Assembly (NCBI RefSeq): GCF_018336975.1
Contig: NZ_CP025572.1
Span: 2,397,162-2,461,161, forward strand
Direction: 5' to 3'
Length of the DNA: 64,000 nt
Source: Marinomonas sp. CT5
GTDB taxonomy: Bacteria > Pseudomonadota > Gammaproteobacteria > Pseudomonadales > Marinomonadaceae
In this document: one piece after another, positions 17,171 to 27,097 of the stretch
Position numbering within the stretch: position 1 is the first letter of the stretch
Layout of the letters: each line of letters opens with the position of its first letter
Translations under genes and position numbers: made by a program
The notes under the pieces: model-generated
Database searches by the model: none
What the model was told of the DNA's origin: nothing
What the model saw: the letters and a program-made list of their open reading frames with translations, nothing else

Positions 17171-18448
17171 ATGGCTAACACCGAAGCCTTTTTCAGCCAA
17201 AACCTAGCTGAACGAGATCAAGAGCTTTTTGCAACAATCGTTGAAGAACAAGAGCGCCAAGAAACTGGCATTGAATTAATCGCTTCTGAAAACATCACTT
17301 CAAAAGCCGTTTTGGAAGCTCAGGGCTCCGTGCTAACTAATAAATACGCAGAAGGCTACCCTCACCGCCGTTATTACGGTGGCTGTGAAGCAGTTGACGT
17401 AACTGAACAACTTGCTATTGATCGTGCTAAGAAGCTATTCAATTGTGAGTTTGCAAACGTACAACCTCACTCAGGTGCGCAAGCAAACGGCGCGGTAATG
17501 TTGGCATTACTTCAACCTGGCGACACTATTATGGGTATGTCATTGTCTTCTGGTGGTCACTTGACTCATGGCGCTGCACCGGCTCAGTCGGGTAAGTGGT
17601 TTAACGCAGTACAATACGAAGTAAACCCTGAAACACTACTAATTGATTACGATGCCATTGAAGCACAAGCCTTAGAGTGCAAGCCAAAAATGATTATCGC
17701 AGGTGGTTCAGCGATTCCTCGTCAAATTGATTTCAAACGTTTCCGTGAAATTGCTGATAAAGTTGGCGCTTACCTGTTTGTTGATATGGCTCACATTGCT
17801 GGCCTTGTTGCAACGGGCGCTCATCCTTCACCACTACCACACGCTCATGTTGTTACAACAACAACACATAAAACACTTCGTGGTCCTCGTGGCGGCATGA
17901 TCCTTTCCAACGATGTAGATCTTGGTAAGAAAATCAACTCTGCCGTATTCCCAGGCTACCAAGGTGGTCCATTGATGCATGTCATTGCAGGTAAAGCGGT
18001 TGCTTTCGGAGAAGCGCTAAAGCCTGAATTTGCCGACTATATTAAACAAGTAGTTGCTAACGCCAAAGCACTTGCAGAAGTGATGGTTGAGCGTGGTTGT
18101 GACATTGTTACAGGTGGTACTGATACACACTTAATGTTGGTTGACCTACGTCCTAAAGGATTGAAAGGTAATGCCGCAGATGCAGCTCTTGAGCGTGCCG
18201 GCATAACTTGTAATAAAAACGGCATTCCATTCGACACTGAAAAACCAATGGTAACTTCTGGTATTCGTTTGGGTACACCAGCAGCAACATCCCGTGGTTT
18301 TGGTATTGAAGAGTTCCAAAAAGTAGGTCATCTTATCAGTGACGTACTTGACGGTTTAGTTGAAATGCCTGAAGGCAACCCTGAAGTAGAAGCTCGTGTA
18401 CTTGCAGAAGTAAAAGAGCTTTGTAAACGCTTCCCACTTTACCGCTAA
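17171..18448 (+). CDS. glyA: Serine hydroxymethyltransferase
   Basis: A PLP enzyme of 425 residues interconverting serine plus tetrahydrofolate with glycine plus 5,10-methylene-THF. The cofactor lysine is K234 in [22 protein letters not shown] near residue 37 and [15 protein letters not shown] near 57 are also diagnostic. Length is close to E. coli GlyA (417). GAGGAA precedes the ATG. It heads a rightward gcvH-gcvP block but is separated from gcvH by its own terminator, so it can be expressed apart from them. Confidence 0.97.
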   Translation: MANTEAFFSQNLAERDQELFATIVEEQERQETGIELIASENITSKAVLEAQGSVLTNKYAEGYPHRRYYGGCEAVDVTEQLAIDRAKKLFNCEFANVQPHSGAQANGAVMLALLQPGDTIMGMSLSSGGHLTHGAAPAQSGKWFNAVQYEVNPETLLIDYDAIEAQALECKPKMIIAGGSAIPRQIDFKRFREIADKVGAYLFVDMAHIAGLVATGAHPSPLPHAHVVTTTTHKTLRGPRGGMILSNDVDLGKKINSAVFPGYQGGPLMHVIAGKAVAFGEALKPEFADYIKQVVANAKALAEVMVERGCDIVTGGTDTHLMLVDLRPKGLKGNAADAALERAGITCNKNGIPFDTEKPMVTSGIRLGTPAATSRGFGIEEFQKVGHLISDVLDGLVEMPEGNPEVEARVLAEVKELCKRFPLYR

Positions 18449-18454
18449 AATCAC

Positions 18455-18487
18455 ATACCCAAGGAGCAATCTCCTTGGGTATTTTTT
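18455..18487 (+). terminator. Terminator after glyA
   Basis: ATACCCAAGGAG and CTCCTTGGGTAT form a 12-bp stem with loop CAAT, followed by TTTTT. A strong intrinsic terminator that uncouples glyA from gcvH. Confidence 0.92.
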
Positions 18488-18504
18488 AAAGAGGCATAAA
18501 TAAA

Positions 18505-18888
18505 ATGAGCACTATACCAGAAAATCTAAAATACGCTGACTCACATGAATGGGTTCTAGATAATGGTGATGGCACTGTTACTGTTGGTATTACCGATCAT
18601 GCACAAGACCTACTCGGCGATGTTGTTTATGTTGAACTACCAGAGATAGACTCTGAAGTGACAGCAACTGAACAATTTTCTCTTGTCGAGTCCGTAAAAG
18701 CTGCTTCCGATATTTATGCACCAGTAAATGGCACAGTAGTTGAAGTCAATGACACGCTAAATGACTCTCCAGAACTTATTAATGAAACGCCTTATGAAGG
18801 TGCTTGGATTGCCAAAATCAAGCTAAGCAACGAAGCTGATCTTGATAAATTACTTGATTCTGCGGGCTACGCGGCCGCGATCGCATAA
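18505..18888 (+). CDS. gcvH: Glycine cleavage H protein
   Basis: A lipoyl carrier protein of 127 residues that shuttles the aminomethyl group between GcvP, GcvT and lipoamide dehydrogenase. The lipoylated lysine is K65 in VESVKAASD. The N-terminus includes the usual SHEWV. It lies directly after the glyA terminator with about 20 nt to its start, so it must have its own promoter or depend on read-through. gcvP follows. Confidence 0.97.
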   Translation: MSTIPENLKYADSHEWVLDNGDGTVTVGITDHAQDLLGDVVYVELPEIDSEVTATEQFSLVESVKAASDIYAPVNGTVVEVNDTLNDSPELINETPYEGAWIAKIKLSNEADLDKLLDSAGYAAAIA

Positions 18889-18913
18889 TTCCAGCGCTAC
18901 ATAGTTCCAACTC

Positions 18914-18946
18914 TAGGCTCTCCTACTTCATTATGATGAGAGCCTA
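18914..18946 (+). terminator. Stem-loop between gcvH and gcvP
   Basis: TAGGCTCTC and GAGAGCCTA form a 9-bp stem with a 15-nt loop and no T-run. More likely an intercistronic stability or attenuation element than a full terminator. Confidence 0.45.
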
Positions 18947-18981
18947 CCCCTCAGATCTTTATCTTTATAGGTGATTGAAAC

Positions 18982-21846
18982 ATGACCTCGTGCATTCACG
19001 ATTTGCTAAACAATGATGAATTTATTGCTCGCCACATTGGCCCTGATGAATCAGAACAAGCCAAAATGTTGGCGGCAATTGGCATAGACAGCCTACCAGA
19101 ACTCATCGAAAAAACGGTTCCAGAAGCCATTCGTCAAGCAAATCTAGACCTTTCAGCCAATCCAGTTAGCGAAAGTGATGCACTTGTAGAGCTAAAAGCG
19201 ATTGCCACCCAAAACAAAGTAGCACGATCGTTTATTGGTATGGGGTATCACGATACTCATGTACCATCACCTATTTTACGCAACCTACTGGAAAATCCTG
19301 GCTGGTATACAGCGTACACCCCCTATCAACCGGAAATATCTCAAGGTCGCTTGGAAGCTCTATTAAACTTCCAGCAAGTCATCATCGACCTAACAGGTAT
19401 GGAAATATCTAACGCCTCGCTGCTAGACGAAGCGACATCCGCAGCCGAAGCGATGACTTTGATGAAGCGTTCGAATCGCAAAAAAAGCGATACACTATTT
19501 GTTGCTAACCATTGCTTACCACAAACAATAGATGTCATTAAAACGCGTGCCGAACTATTGGAAATCCAAGTTGTAGTTGATGATATCAACAACTTCTCTC
19601 AATATGATGTATTTGGTGCCATTTTCCAATACCCTGGTATTGACGGCACAGTTATTGATTTAACTCAAGCCATTGCGCTGGCACATGAGCAAGGTGCTTT
19701 AGTAAGTGTTGCAGTGGATTTGCTTTCTCTTGTTTTATTAAAATCACCAGGTGAAATGGGAGCTGACATTGTTTTCGGCTCAGCACAACGCTTTGGCGTC
19801 CCAATGGGCTTTGGTGGACCTCACGCCGCTTTCTTGGCGACCAAAGACGCTTTTAAACGCTCCATGCCAGGCCGTGTTATAGGTGTTTCAAAAGATAGCC
19901 ATGGCAAGCCAGCACTCCGCATGGCAATGCAAACTCGCGAACAGCACATTCGTCGCGAAAAAGCGACTTCGAACATTTGTACTGCTCAGGCACTACTGGC
20001 TATGATGGCTGGTTTTTATGCTGTGTATCATGGTCCGGCTGGTCTTAAAAAGATTGCTACTCGTATTGCCGCATTAACGAATTGCTTTGCTAAGGCCATT
20101 CAAGAGCAAGGTTTTTCTACTAATGTTAATTACTTCGATACCCTTATCATTAACACTGGCGAACAAACAGACGACATCATGACAAAAGGCGCTGCGAAGT
20201 TAATGAACTTCTACAAAGTGTCTGATAGCCAAGTATCTATTTCGTTGAACGAGACCACTACGCCGAATGACCTTATGGATTTGGCCGAATGCTTTGGCGC
20301 CGAGCTGTCACTAAAAGATATTGCTAACACCGAAACCTCATTTGGTTTTGATACTTCCATGCTGCGCCAAGATGACATACTTACTCATCCCGTATTTAAC
20401 AGCCATCACAGTGAAACAGAATTGATGCGTTACTTACACCAGCTAGAAGTGAAAGATATTGCCTTAAACCAGAGCATGATCCCTCTTGGTTCTTGCACCA
20501 TGAAGCTAAATGCTGCATCAGAAATGATTCCTGTTACTTGGGCTGAATTTGGCCGTATTCACCCATTCACTCCAAGTAATCAAGTAACTGGTTATCAAGC
20601 CTTGCTGCAAGAGCTTATCGAAATGCTCTCAAAAGCAACTGGTTACGACACGGTTTCTTTACAGCCAAACTCTGGCGCACAAGGTGAATATGCGGGCCTT
20701 ATTGCTATCGACAAATATCATAAATCTCGTGGTGATCATGACCGTGATGTCTGTTTGATTCCAAGCTCTGCTCATGGCACAAACCCAGCCTCTGCCGCAT
20801 TAGCAGGCATGAAAGTTGTTATTGTTAAGTGCGACGAAAACGGCAATATCGATTTGGTTGATCTTGCGGAAAAGGCAGAAAAACATGCTACACAACTTAG
20901 CTGCATCATGGCGACTTATCCGTCTACTCACGGTGTATTCGAAGAACACATTCGTGAAGTGTGTGACATCGTTCATAAATTCGGCGGTCAGGTCTACATT
21001 GATGGTGCCAACTTAAATGCCCTTGTGGGCGTTGCACCTCCAGGCACCTTTGGTGGCGATGTTTCTCACCTTAACCTACACAAAACATTCTGTATTCCAC
21101 ATGGCGGTGGCGGCCCAGGCATGGGTCCAATCGGTGTTAAATCTCACCTTGCTCCTTTCCTACCTGGCCATGCTGTTGCACCAGTTATGGGAATGCTTGA
21201 ACAACATGGCGCGGTATCCGCAGCGCCCTATGGCAGTGCGAGCATTCTTGTAATCACTTGGATGTACATCAAAATGATGGGCGACAAAGGCTTACGAGAT
21301 GCAACTTTCAATGCGATTTTGAATGCTAACTACATCGCTAAGCGACTAGGCGAGCATTACCCTGTTCTTTATACAGGCAAAAACGGCACTGTGGCACACG
21401 AATGTATTATCGACATTCGACCATTAAAAGCAGAATCAGGCATCAGTGAAGAAGACATCGCTAAACGCTTGATGGACTTCGGTTTCCACGCACCAACCAT
21501 GTCCTTCCCTGTTGCGGGCACGTTAATGATCGAACCGACGGAATCTGAAAATTTAGAAGAACTAGACCGCTTCTGTGATGCCATGATTCAGATTCGCGGA
21601 GAAATCAGCAAGGTGCAAGCTGGTGAATGGCCACTAGAAGACAACCCGCTAGTCAATGCTCCACATACCGCAGACAGCCTCCTAGACATGGAGTGGAATC
21701 ACGCTTATTCTCGCAAAGAAGCGGCTTATCCACTTAATTGGATCAAGGCTCGTAAATACTGGCCACCTGTTGGCCGTATCGACAACGTCTACGGCGACCG
21801 CAACCTATTCTGTGAATGCCCGCCAATAGACAGCTACGAAAGCTAA
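18982..21846 (+). CDS. gcvP: Glycine dehydrogenase (decarboxylating), P protein
   Basis: The single-chain P protein of 954 residues, with both ancestral halves fused. It decarboxylates glycine on PLP and loads the aminomethyl group onto GcvH. Landmarks are [18 protein letters not shown] near residue 82, a second-half [10 protein letters not shown] near 500, the glycine-rich [11 protein letters not shown] near 560 and the PLP lysine in [16 protein letters not shown] near 705. Length equals E. coli GcvP (957) within a few residues. Together with gcvT and gcvH it completes the pathway-specific part of the system; the L protein is not in the window. Confidence 0.97.
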   Translation: MTSCIHDLLNNDEFIARHIGPDESEQAKMLAAIGIDSLPELIEKTVPEAIRQANLDLSANPVSESDALVELKAIATQNKVARSFIGMGYHDTHVPSPILRNLLENPGWYTAYTPYQPEISQGRLEALLNFQQVIIDLTGMEISNASLLDEATSAAEAMTLMKRSNRKKSDTLFVANHCLPQTIDVIKTRAELLEIQVVVDDINNFSQYDVFGAIFQYPGIDGTVIDLTQAIALAHEQGALVSVAVDLLSLVLLKSPGEMGADIVFGSAQRFGVPMGFGGPHAAFLATKDAFKRSMPGRVIGVSKDSHGKPALRMAMQTREQHIRREKATSNICTAQALLAMMAGFYAVYHGPAGLKKIATRIAALTNCFAKAIQEQGFSTNVNYFDTLIINTGEQTDDIMTKGAAKLMNFYKVSDSQVSISLNETTTPNDLMDLAECFGAELSLKDIANTETSFGFDTSMLRQDDILTHPVFNSHHSETELMRYLHQLEVKDIALNQSMIPLGSCTMKLNAASEMIPVTWAEFGRIHPFTPSNQVTGYQALLQELIEMLSKATGYDTVSLQPNSGAQGEYAGLIAIDKYHKSRGDHDRDVCLIPSSAHGTNPASAALAGMKVVIVKCDENGNIDLVDLAEKAEKHATQLSCIMATYPSTHGVFEEHIREVCDIVHKFGGQVYIDGANLNALVGVAPPGTFGGDVSHLNLHKTFCIPHGGGGPGMGPIGVKSHLAPFLPGHAVAPVMGMLEQHGAVSAAPYGSASILVITWMYIKMMGDKGLRDATFNAILNANYIAKRLGEHYPVLYTGKNGTVAHECIIDIRPLKAESGISEEDIAKRLMDFGFHAPTMSFPVAGTLMIEPTESENLEELDRFCDAMIQIRGEISKVQAGEWPLEDNPLVNAPHTADSLLDMEWNHAYSRKEAAYPLNWIKARKYWPPVGRIDNVYGDRNLFCECPPIDSYES

Positions 21847-21877
21847 TCTTCGGAGCTTCTAAAAAAGTACTAGAACC

Positions 21878-21912
21878 AAAAAAGGCGAATCAGCAATGAT
21901 TCGCCTTTTTTA
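21878..21912 (+). terminator. Terminator after gcvP
   Basis: AAAAAAGGCGAATCA and TGATTCGCCTTTTTT form a long stem with loop GCAA and a T-run. A-rich on the other side, so it may also act leftward. Confidence 0.92.
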
Positions 21913-22001
21913 GCTGCGTATAAAGCAACTAAGGGAAACTCAAGACCAAAGATAAATGTCGCAAATCTATGATCATATTTATTATATAGATTCAATTTTA
22001 T

Positions 22002-22913
22002 TTATTCTTGCCCACCCCAGTGCTCAAGCAACGCATCACGAAACATCATTAACTTGGCTGATCGATGTCGAGCGGATGGATAGAGAAGTGTCAAAGGCGT
22101 CGATGATCGAGCATATTCATTTAAAACTGGCGTCAACAACCCGTCCTTCAAATAACCTTCTACAAAAAAGGTCATCAATTGCGCCATACCAATACTTAAT
22201 AACGCAGCTTCTATTAAAGGGTCTCCATGATCAACAACTAAGCTTCCTCTAATGGGAAAGTCTGTATCCCTCTCATTATTCCGAAATGTCCAAGGAAATA
22301 ATTGACCAGTAACTGGATTTCTAACTTGCATACAATTATGTGCAGGCAATTCCTCTAACGTCTTTGGAAAGCCATAAGTATTAAGGTATTTTGGTGATGC
22401 AACTGTCACCCAGCCAGCAGCTTTAAGGGGCCGCGCAATCACTCTACTATCCTGAATATTTCCGCTACGAATGACAGCATCAAACCCTTCTCCTACCAGA
22501 TCAACTATTCGATCAGTTAACACCAACTCTATGGTCAGCTGCGGGTACTCATCCAATAATTTAGCAACAATAGGCATAACAACAGCCCGACCAAAAGCTG
22601 ATGGAGCACTAACTTTTAAGCGACCTATAGGTTCAAGCCCATATTCCAGCAACTCTTGATGCGCCTCCTCAAGGCCACAAACCAACGGCTGTACACGCTC
22701 TAAAAATAACTCGCCATCTGCCGTCAACTTTAAATTACGCGTATTACGGTGCAATAGGCGAAGACCTAGCTGGGATTCCAATCGATTTACTGCTCTAGAG
22801 ATACCAGATTGAGTCACATCTAATTGTTGAGCTGCAACAGTAAAACTCAGATTTTCAGCTACTTTAATAAACTGCCTTACAGCATTAAGATCGTATTCCA
22901 TGATTTTATTCAT
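22002..22913 (-). CDS. LysR-family transcriptional regulator
   Basis: A 303-residue LysR-type regulator. The N-terminal winged helix-turn-helix (residues ~5-64) includes FTVAAQQLDVTQSGISRAVNRLE. The C-terminal part is a LysR substrate-binding fold for an unknown co-inducer. It diverges from the MFS transporter gene with about 80 nt between start codons. That region carries a 10-bp inverted repeat, the usual arrangement for a regulator controlling its neighbour and itself. Confidence 0.9.
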   Translation of the reverse strand: MNKIMEYDLNAVRQFIKVAENLSFTVAAQQLDVTQSGISRAVNRLESQLGLRLLHRNTRNLKLTADGELFLERVQPLVCGLEEAHQELLEYGLEPIGRLKVSAPSAFGRAVVMPIVAKLLDEYPQLTIELVLTDRIVDLVGEGFDAVIRSGNIQDSRVIARPLKAAGWVTVASPKYLNTYGFPKTLEELPAHNCMQVRNPVTGQLFPWTFRNNERDTDFPIRGSLVVDHGDPLIEAALLSIGMAQLMTFFVEGYLKDGLLTPVLNEYARSSTPLTLLYPSARHRSAKLMMFRDALLEHWGGQE

Positions 22914-22919
22914 TACTAA

Positions 22920-22954
22920 AATGATTTAATTATATTTATTAAACTTAAATCATT
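22920..22954. promoter_or_regulatory. Likely LysR operator
   Basis: AATGATTTAA (22920-22929) and TTAAATCATT (22945-22954) are perfect 10-bp arms separated by 15 nt, midway between the divergent LysR and MFS genes. Arm spacing and position suit a LysR tetramer site. Confidence 0.6.
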
Positions 22955-22994
22955 AAAGATAATCTCACAACTTAAAACAATGTTGGAGAGAGAT

Positions 22995-24158
22995 ATGCGA
23001 ACACCACTACCCATTAGTGTTTATATGCTGAGTTTTGGCATTTTCATTATGATCAGTTGCGAACTACAAGTATTAGGGATGATAGAACAGCTAGCGGCAA
23101 CGTTGACAATCAGCATAGCTCAGGCAGGATATTTAGTCTCTATTTTTGCTGCTAGTATGGCCATTGGCGGCCCTATATTGGCCATATTAGTTTCTAGATT
23201 AGCCGTTAAAAATACCTTGATGATGCTCTATATCATTTTTATTTTAGGCGAGTTACTTGGCGGCCTTTCGAATACTTTTAGCCAACTAGTTATCGCTCGA
23301 TCTATAACAGGCATGGTTTCAGGTGCGTTTTTTGGCGTTTCTATTGGTTTAGCAGCTCGACTTGTCAATTCAGATAGCAAACTGAAAGCTATATCAACGG
23401 TACTAGCAGGCATTATGCTTGGCACCATCATAGGCTTGCCGCTGGCTAAAGTCGTGTCTGAATACAGCAACTGGCAAACCAGTTTTTTCCTTGTTGTTGG
23501 TCTGGCAAGTATCAGTGCTTTATTGACATACTTGACCCTACCCAATCTTCCTCCTGAACCACCACAACCTCTTAAAAAAGAATTAGGTGCTGTCTTTGAT
23601 GCTCGTCTTTGGTGGGTGTTTTGCACCAGTTTTTGTATCATTGGTGCCGTATACGCTCCTTTTAGCTATATCGTCCCTATTCTCAATGAAACATCTAGAA
23701 TATCTCAAAACAGCATCACATTAATTCTCTTTGTATACGGTGGAATTATGCTCATCGGAAACAATTTGGTTGCTAAAATGGCAGCTAAAAATACAAGAAA
23801 AACGCTCGTGATAGGTATTAGTTTTCTAATTATCAATCTGTGTATGTTTGCCTTTTTCAATGATTATCATTGGCTAGCAATAACCTGCACATTGCTACTC
23901 GGATTATGTGGCGTAAGCCTAAACCCTGCTATGGTCAGTCGATTAATGGAATTACCTCAAGGTGGTCGTGCATTTATCAACACACTGCATGCCTCAATGA
24001 TAACTTTAGGTATTATGTTTGGTAGCTTTACAGCAGGAACAGCATTATCGTTCGGCTATCCACTAACAATGACCATTTGGCTAGGTGCTGCTATCGCTTT
24101 CTTCGGTTTATTGATTTTAAAATTTAGCCCAATAAACACAGAGACACTTTCCAAATAA
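22995..24158 (+). CDS. MFS transporter, DHA1/AraJ-like
   Basis: A 387-residue inner-membrane transporter with about twelve hydrophobic segments, of the drug:H+ antiporter-1 type found among AraJ, YdhP and similar proteins. The usual loop signature between helices 2 and 3 is degenerate (VSRLAVKN). Substrate is unknown; small efflux substrates are typical. The ATG at 22995 is preferred to an in-frame ATG at 22980 because TTGGAGAG lies at proper distance before it and nothing lies before the other. It is divergent from the LysR gene. Confidence 0.85.
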   Translation: MRTPLPISVYMLSFGIFIMISCELQVLGMIEQLAATLTISIAQAGYLVSIFAASMAIGGPILAILVSRLAVKNTLMMLYIIFILGELLGGLSNTFSQLVIARSITGMVSGAFFGVSIGLAARLVNSDSKLKAISTVLAGIMLGTIIGLPLAKVVSEYSNWQTSFFLVVGLASISALLTYLTLPNLPPEPPQPLKKELGAVFDARLWWVFCTSFCIIGAVYAPFSYIVPILNETSRISQNSITLILFVYGGIMLIGNNLVAKMAAKNTRKTLVIGISFLIINLCMFAFFNDYHWLAITCTLLLGLCGVSLNPAMVSRLMELPQGGRAFINTLHASMITLGIMFGSFTAGTALSFGYPLTMTIWLGAAIAFFGLLILKFSPINTETLSK

Positions 24159-24297
24159 TTCAAATAACAAACCATTTGACCCTCATGTAACCGTTTTAAT
24201 ACAAAAGTCACGTACAGACACCTTTCGTTTCAATTCTTCTATCGAACGCCACTTATGTTTTATTTACAATAAAAACACTATGTTGTGAGCAAATAAA

Positions 24298-25374
24298 ATG
24301 TACAAATACTATTTGAAGAAAGTATTAGAATGGTTACTTGGGAATAAAGACAATCCATTTGAGTACACACATCACGCAATATTACTTGTGGGTATGATGT
24401 TGTATATCTACGCCGCTATAGCGAACTACTATCTCGAACTAGCTGGCATATACAGCATCTACTTTCAGCTTGTTTTAGCTCTTTTAATTTTTGTCATTTG
24501 GTATCTATCTCGCTGGCGAAACCAATTCAAAAAGATGAGAATTGCATTCATCGCTATTATTTTGTTGGTATCAATACCCGCAAACTGGATAGGCAATGCA
24601 GGATCAAATGGCCCTACCTATTTTGTTGATCTTGGCTTACTTATTTACATCTCTGTTTCATTCAAAGACCTTGGAATCTATCGTCGTATCGGGCAATTTT
24701 TTTGCATCATCATTCCTATCCCATTAATTCTAATTGAAAAGAAATACCCCGATATTATTTTTCAATATGCCACAGAAACACAGAAACAAATTGATCTAAC
24801 AATTACCTTCATCATTATTGGTCTTTTTTTGATCGCCATGATGGAAAGCTTATCCACCAGATTCAAACTAGAAAGAAATAAAGCAGAGCAACTATCCAAG
24901 AAATTACGCGACTTATCAGAAAGAGATTCTCTTACTGAACTATATAATCGCAGAATATTAGATAAGCAATATTCATTATGGAAAACACAAGACCGAATTT
25001 TCAGCTTAGCCTTATTGGATTTAGATCATTTTAAAAAACAAAATGACCAATGGGGGCACAATTATGGAGATGATATCTTGCGAACTTTTTCATCGTTATT
25101 AAAGGATATCGCGATAGATAATAAAGGTTTCGCTATTAGACTTGGCGGGGAAGAGTTCGTTCTTCTGCTTCCTCTATCGGCTGATGATTCCTATCAAATA
25201 ATTCGTCAAGCTGCAGATATATTTAGCAAAACGCCTTTAATACATGGAGCAGTTACATTTAGTGCCGGCATAGCTCAGAGCACACCCAATGACAACCAAG
25301 GTGAGCTATTAAAACGTGCTGATAACTTAATGTATCAGGCTAAGAGCAAAGGTCGTAACTGTATTTGCAAATAA
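24298..25374 (+). CDS. Membrane diguanylate cyclase (GGDEF)
   Basis: A 358-residue protein with roughly six N-terminal membrane segments (about 26-45, 53-72, 81-98, 108-122, 131-146, 168-184), a short coiled linker (188-210) and a GGDEF domain. The active site is GGEEF at 283-287, with metal ligand D241 in LLDLDHFKK and substrate residues in NDQWGHNYGDD. It should make c-di-GMP from two GTP. The inhibitory I-site RxxD expected five residues before GGEEF is absent (DNKG region instead), so product inhibition is probably weak. The membrane sensor matches no family I recognise. It is a single gene. Confidence 0.9.
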   Translation: MYKYYLKKVLEWLLGNKDNPFEYTHHAILLVGMMLYIYAAIANYYLELAGIYSIYFQLVLALLIFVIWYLSRWRNQFKKMRIAFIAIILLVSIPANWIGNAGSNGPTYFVDLGLLIYISVSFKDLGIYRRIGQFFCIIIPIPLILIEKKYPDIIFQYATETQKQIDLTITFIIIGLFLIAMMESLSTRFKLERNKAEQLSKKLRDLSERDSLTELYNRRILDKQYSLWKTQDRIFSLALLDLDHFKKQNDQWGHNYGDDILRTFSSLLKDIAIDNKGFAIRLGGEEFVLLLPLSADDSYQIIRQAADIFSKTPLIHGAVTFSAGIAQSTPNDNQGELLKRADNLMYQAKSKGRNCICK

Positions 25375-25409
25375 ATAATTACTTACAAAAGGAAGGTTTT
25401 AAAGCACAT

Positions 25410-25618
25410 TTATTCTTTCCAAGAAAAGAAGGGAGTGAAATACCCACCCCTTTCAGCTTGATAACATACTGGCCTTAGAAAACGAGTAATAGCAGCACTA
25501 CCGACAGACGTGGTACGACTATCAGAAGTCGAAGGAAATGGACCACCATGCACAGTTACATGGTTTACCTAAAAGCTGGTAGGCCAGCTATTCATCAACA
25601 ATCGCTCTGGCCTTAATG
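25410..25618 (-). pseudogene. Relic of an aldehyde dehydrogenase C-terminus (2-oxoglutarate semialdehyde dehydrogenase type)
   Basis: The minus strand reads [19 protein letters not shown] followed by [13 protein letters not shown] and a stop at 25410. This is the characteristic tail of 2,5-dioxovalerate (alpha-ketoglutarate semialdehyde) dehydrogenases. Upstream in the same frame RPERLLMNSWPT matches the family's LFNGWPTG region, but a TAG interrupts it a few codons before HGGP. Nothing recognisable of the first ~400 residues remains. This is a decayed 3' fragment, probably left after deletion of a sugar-acid catabolic gene. Confidence 0.82.
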
Positions 25619-25799
25619 TTATTGATTTTAAAATCAATAACCAGACCTTTTGTATATACTAAAACCTATTTGGCAGCACCAAGCTTATCAAGTTTAACTT
25701 ATAAATCCTTGATAATATTTTCTTTCCAGCACGAAAATTTCTTTAAAAACGAATACTTGAAATACATTTTTCAAAAGATAGGAAAGCAAAAAAATACTG

Positions 25800-26549
25800 T
25801 CAGGTTAAGTAGTAACCCAGCAAACTAAAATAATTATGGAAAGCTTGTTTGATCCTGAGTCGTTGTTCGCCTTGAGGGTAAAGACCCAATTTGGCTTCAT
25901 CAGAAAAGCGGCTTCCTTTTACTAAAAAAGTACTAGTAGGCTTTGTGTCTTCAACGAAAGCTTCAAAGGCTCTTGCAGCCATCTCTTCTGGTTTGGAGTA
26001 ATAGACGACTTTAAGTTTTTGATCAGTCAAACGAGAAACTTGAAACATATCGCTTGGCTCATCTCCTCGCTCATTTAGCATAATGGATTTGAAACATTCG
26101 ATTAACAACAAGCTCAATGGATGGGGAGATTGGTTACGAGATAATTTTATTTCAGCACTATTCAACCAACATTCAGAAGCAAACCGGGAAGAAGAGACAT
26201 GTTGGAACATCTTTTCACCCATATAATGATCAAATGCATGGAACCATTCATGAGCAAGACTACCAGCACCAGCATTTTTAGCTAAAGACAACTGCCTTGT
26301 CGCAGGAACATAGTGAGCAGCAACGCCAGGTCGCCCACCTTTTCCATATTGAAGACCAAGAGTACCTCTAAGTGAAATCAGTAACTCCGGACCATGCAAT
26401 ACAGACATTAAATCCTCTAATGCCTGTTGGAAATTAACCGCTGCTCGGTCTCTTTCCTCTGGCGTAACCCACCTTCCCATTTCTATACCACGAAAATCAA
26501 ATTGCCGACGTATAATAACAAAATTGATGCTGTCTTGATTCGAAGGCAT
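25800..26549 (-). CDS. CLCA_X-family protein with LPD1-like domain, putative metallopeptidase
   Basis: A 249-residue protein with no signal peptide. The segment FRGIEMGRWVTPEERD (residues ~19-34), then GTLGLQYGKGG and SLAHEWFHAFDHYMG, matches the large polyvalent protein-associated domain 1 (LPD1) and the CLCA_X family as I know them. HEWFH at 100-104 is a zinc-type HExxH motif. LPD1 is usually embedded in large phage or conjugative-element proteins; here it stands alone on the chromosome. Activity and substrate are unknown. It lies 17 nt downstream of the secreted coiled-coil gene and is probably co-transcribed. Confidence 0.72.
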   Translation of the reverse strand: MPSNQDSINFVIIRRQFDFRGIEMGRWVTPEERDRAAVNFQQALEDLMSVLHGPELLISLRGTLGLQYGKGGRPGVAAHYVPATRQLSLAKNAGAGSLAHEWFHAFDHYMGEKMFQHVSSSRFASECWLNSAEIKLSRNQSPHPLSLLLIECFKSIMLNERGDEPSDMFQVSRLTDQKLKVVYYSKPEEMAARAFEAFVEDTKPTSTFLVKGSRFSDEAKLGLYPQGEQRLRIKQAFHNYFSLLGYYLT

Positions 26550-26566
26550 GAAGGCTCGTTATTTGT

Positions 26567-27058
26567 TTAGGTATGGCTAAATGATGATGACATACCAAAC
26601 TGCTGGTTAAACTCAGCAATTTTTTTAAGTCGCATCGTTTTTAAATCCTGCAACTGGCTTTCAATCTTGCTTTTTGCATTCTCTATTCCACCTTGATCGT
26701 TACTGGCCACTGCGTTTTCTAATTCGCGCTCATACTGATCCAATAAAGTATCATAATCATCTTGGTAGGCCTCTTCCACCAGCGCCAAAGCCACTTGATG
26801 CTGATAGCTAGCCGTTTGCTCTGTGTGCTTTTGAATATAAGCTAGCGAGTTATCAAAATATAATTGCTTCAAAGAATCTTTTTGTGAATCTGTGTTCTTA
26901 GAAATATTTTTTCTATCATCCGTAAGAACGTTAGCTTGTATTACTTCCACATCATAACGACTAACACTGGTGTCAGTTTGGGCAAAACTAAAGGGCACCG
27001 TATTTAACACAAGAATCGCAGTAAGAGACTGCAGTCTTTTCAAGAAAACTTTCTTCAT
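26567..27058 (-). CDS. Secreted helical protein of unknown function
   Basis: A 163-residue protein not assigned to any family. Residues 1-26 form a typical Sec signal peptide ending SFAQ, so the mature part is periplasmic or exported. The remainder is rich in Gln, Asp, Glu and Lys with no cysteine. Residues ~95-155 (ALVEEAYQDDYDTLLDQYE onward) look like two long helices that could form a coiled coil. It is first in a leftward pair with the CLCA_X gene, preceded by a 13-bp inverted repeat. That pairing suggests a common task, but no function can be named. Confidence 0.7.
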   Translation of the reverse strand: MKKVFLKRLQSLTAILVLNTVPFSFAQTDTSVSRYDVEVIQANVLTDDRKNISKNTDSQKDSLKQLYFDNSLAYIQKHTEQTASYQHQVALALVEEAYQDDYDTLLDQYERELENAVASNDQGGIENAKSKIESQLQDLKTMRLKKIAEFNQQFGMSSSFSHT

Positions 27059-27097
27059 GCGAACCTTCTTTTTGTTCTATGTAAATGTAAAGACTGG

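Noticed and set aside
25616..25828. Rightward 70-codon frame after the aldehyde dehydrogenase relic
   Set aside because: No Shine-Dalgarno, AT-rich, overlaps the relic and the end of the CLCA_X gene on the other strand.
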